From Methylacidiphilum sp. (GTDB lineage: Bacteria; Verrucomicrobiota; Verrucomicrobiia; CAIQCK01): DNA of 5,809 nt. The stretch is taken from NCBI GenBank assembly GCA_020718125.1, contig DYDC01000178.1, positions 1 to 5,809 of the forward strand. Reading direction: 5' to 3'. A model generated the notes under the pieces. The model was not told where the DNA came from. It worked only from the letters and a program-made list of their open reading frames with translations, and searched no databases. The translations under genes and the position numbers were made by a program. The first letter of the stretch is position 1. Each line of letters opens with the position of its first letter. This document shows, one piece after another, positions 5,574-5,809 of this stretch.

Positions 5574-5696
5574 ACGGTTTGAGATTCAACAGGTTAACCA
5601 TTCCATCCTCAATGCTTCCCCCACAGAAACAAGGGTTCGTTGACCATGAAATGGTTGGGATTGCGCGATTGGCCGGCGGTTCAGGTGTTGCAATAG
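5558..5696. mobile_element. 139-bp MITE-like palindromic element
   Basis: CTATTGCAACACTTGAAC (5558-5575) and GTTCAGGTGTTGCAATAG (5679-5696) are terminal inverted repeats matching at 17 of 18 positions. Weaker symmetry extends outward to about 5544 and 5709. An inner pair, AACCATTCC (5596-5604) and GAAATGGTT (5648-5656), matches at 8 of 9. The interior encodes no credible protein. This structure (short, long inverted ends, no transposase) fits a MITE moved in trans or a structured repeat. It lies directly after the point where the methyltransferase-like protein loses its family pattern. No clear target-site duplication could be identified, so the exact borders are uncertain. Confidence 0.6.
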
Positions 5697-5809
5697 CCGG
5701 TAGCCTGCGCGCGGGCAAGCCTTGCCAGTGAGCTTGGACCTTTCCTCAGTAGTGTGCTTCCAGGCGACAGGCAAATCCTCACCAACCCATTCCTCGAAAC
5801 CCCCGTTGC
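5697..5809. other. Terminal stretch without an identifiable gene
   Basis: A forward frame (translating as LASELGPFLSSVLPGDRQ and onward) and a minus-strand frame (NGGFEEWVGEDLPVAW) are both open to the window edge. Neither shows a start codon with a ribosome-binding site or enough length to assign. The forward frame does not restore the expected methyltransferase sequence. It may be the remainder of the disrupted locus or part of a neighbouring gene beyond the edge. Confidence 0.3.

Noticed and set aside
5697..5809. Minus-strand frame beginning NGGFEEW, resembling some secreted-protein domains, and an open plus-strand frame
   Set aside because: Both are short, conflict with each other and are cut by the window edge, so neither can be supported.

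Overview
The window is GC-rich (third codon positions mostly G/C), and every confidently called gene reads left to right. Gene content and intergenic repeats (GTCCC-n-GGGAC palindromes, ACTCC octamers, a CAGACAAGNGTGTC palindrome) suggest a soil or sediment Verrucomicrobiota-like bacterium. That assignment is inference from pattern recognition, not a computed placement.

Layout. Bases 1-43 may hold the first 14 codons of a divergent minus-strand gene. Bases 31-759 carry an aminoglycoside 3-N-acetyltransferase (AAC(3)/YokD) family gene with a good C-terminal two-thirds, but the usual N-terminal acetyl-CoA-binding segment is missing. Next is a UbiA-like membrane prenyltransferase (EboC-type, 808-1506). 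A 375-bp gene-free gap (1507-1881) is packed with nested inverted repeats, palindromes and an 8-bp tandem repeat. Three overlapping genes follow: a type I phosphodiesterase/nucleotide pyrophosphatase-like protein (1882-3147), a sugar-phosphate isomerase/epimerase-type TIM-barrel protein (3144-4001) and an EboE-type TIM-barrel protein (3965-5194). A sigma70-like promoter at 5212-5240 leads to the first ~80 codons of what looks like a DNA methyltransferase, cut off by a small palindromic element (5558-5696). The last ~110 bases hold nothing I can name.

How the genes fit together. EboC, EboE and the phosphodiesterase-like protein are recurrent members of the ebo (edb) cluster. That cluster has been linked to export of a scytonemin precursor to the periplasm in Nostoc and to nematode repellence in Pseudomonas; its biochemistry is largely unsolved. 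Here the phosphodiesterase, isomerase-like and EboE genes overlap and are probably co-translated. EboA, the TatD-like EboB and the dehydroquinate-synthase-like EboD are not in the window. The acetyltransferase next to EboC and the second TIM-barrel protein before EboE are candidate extra steps of this local version.

The most notable non-gene signals are a 62-bp palindromic repeat read in frame inside EboE, the nested inverted repeats splitting the cluster, and the element that appears to have destroyed the methyltransferase gene.
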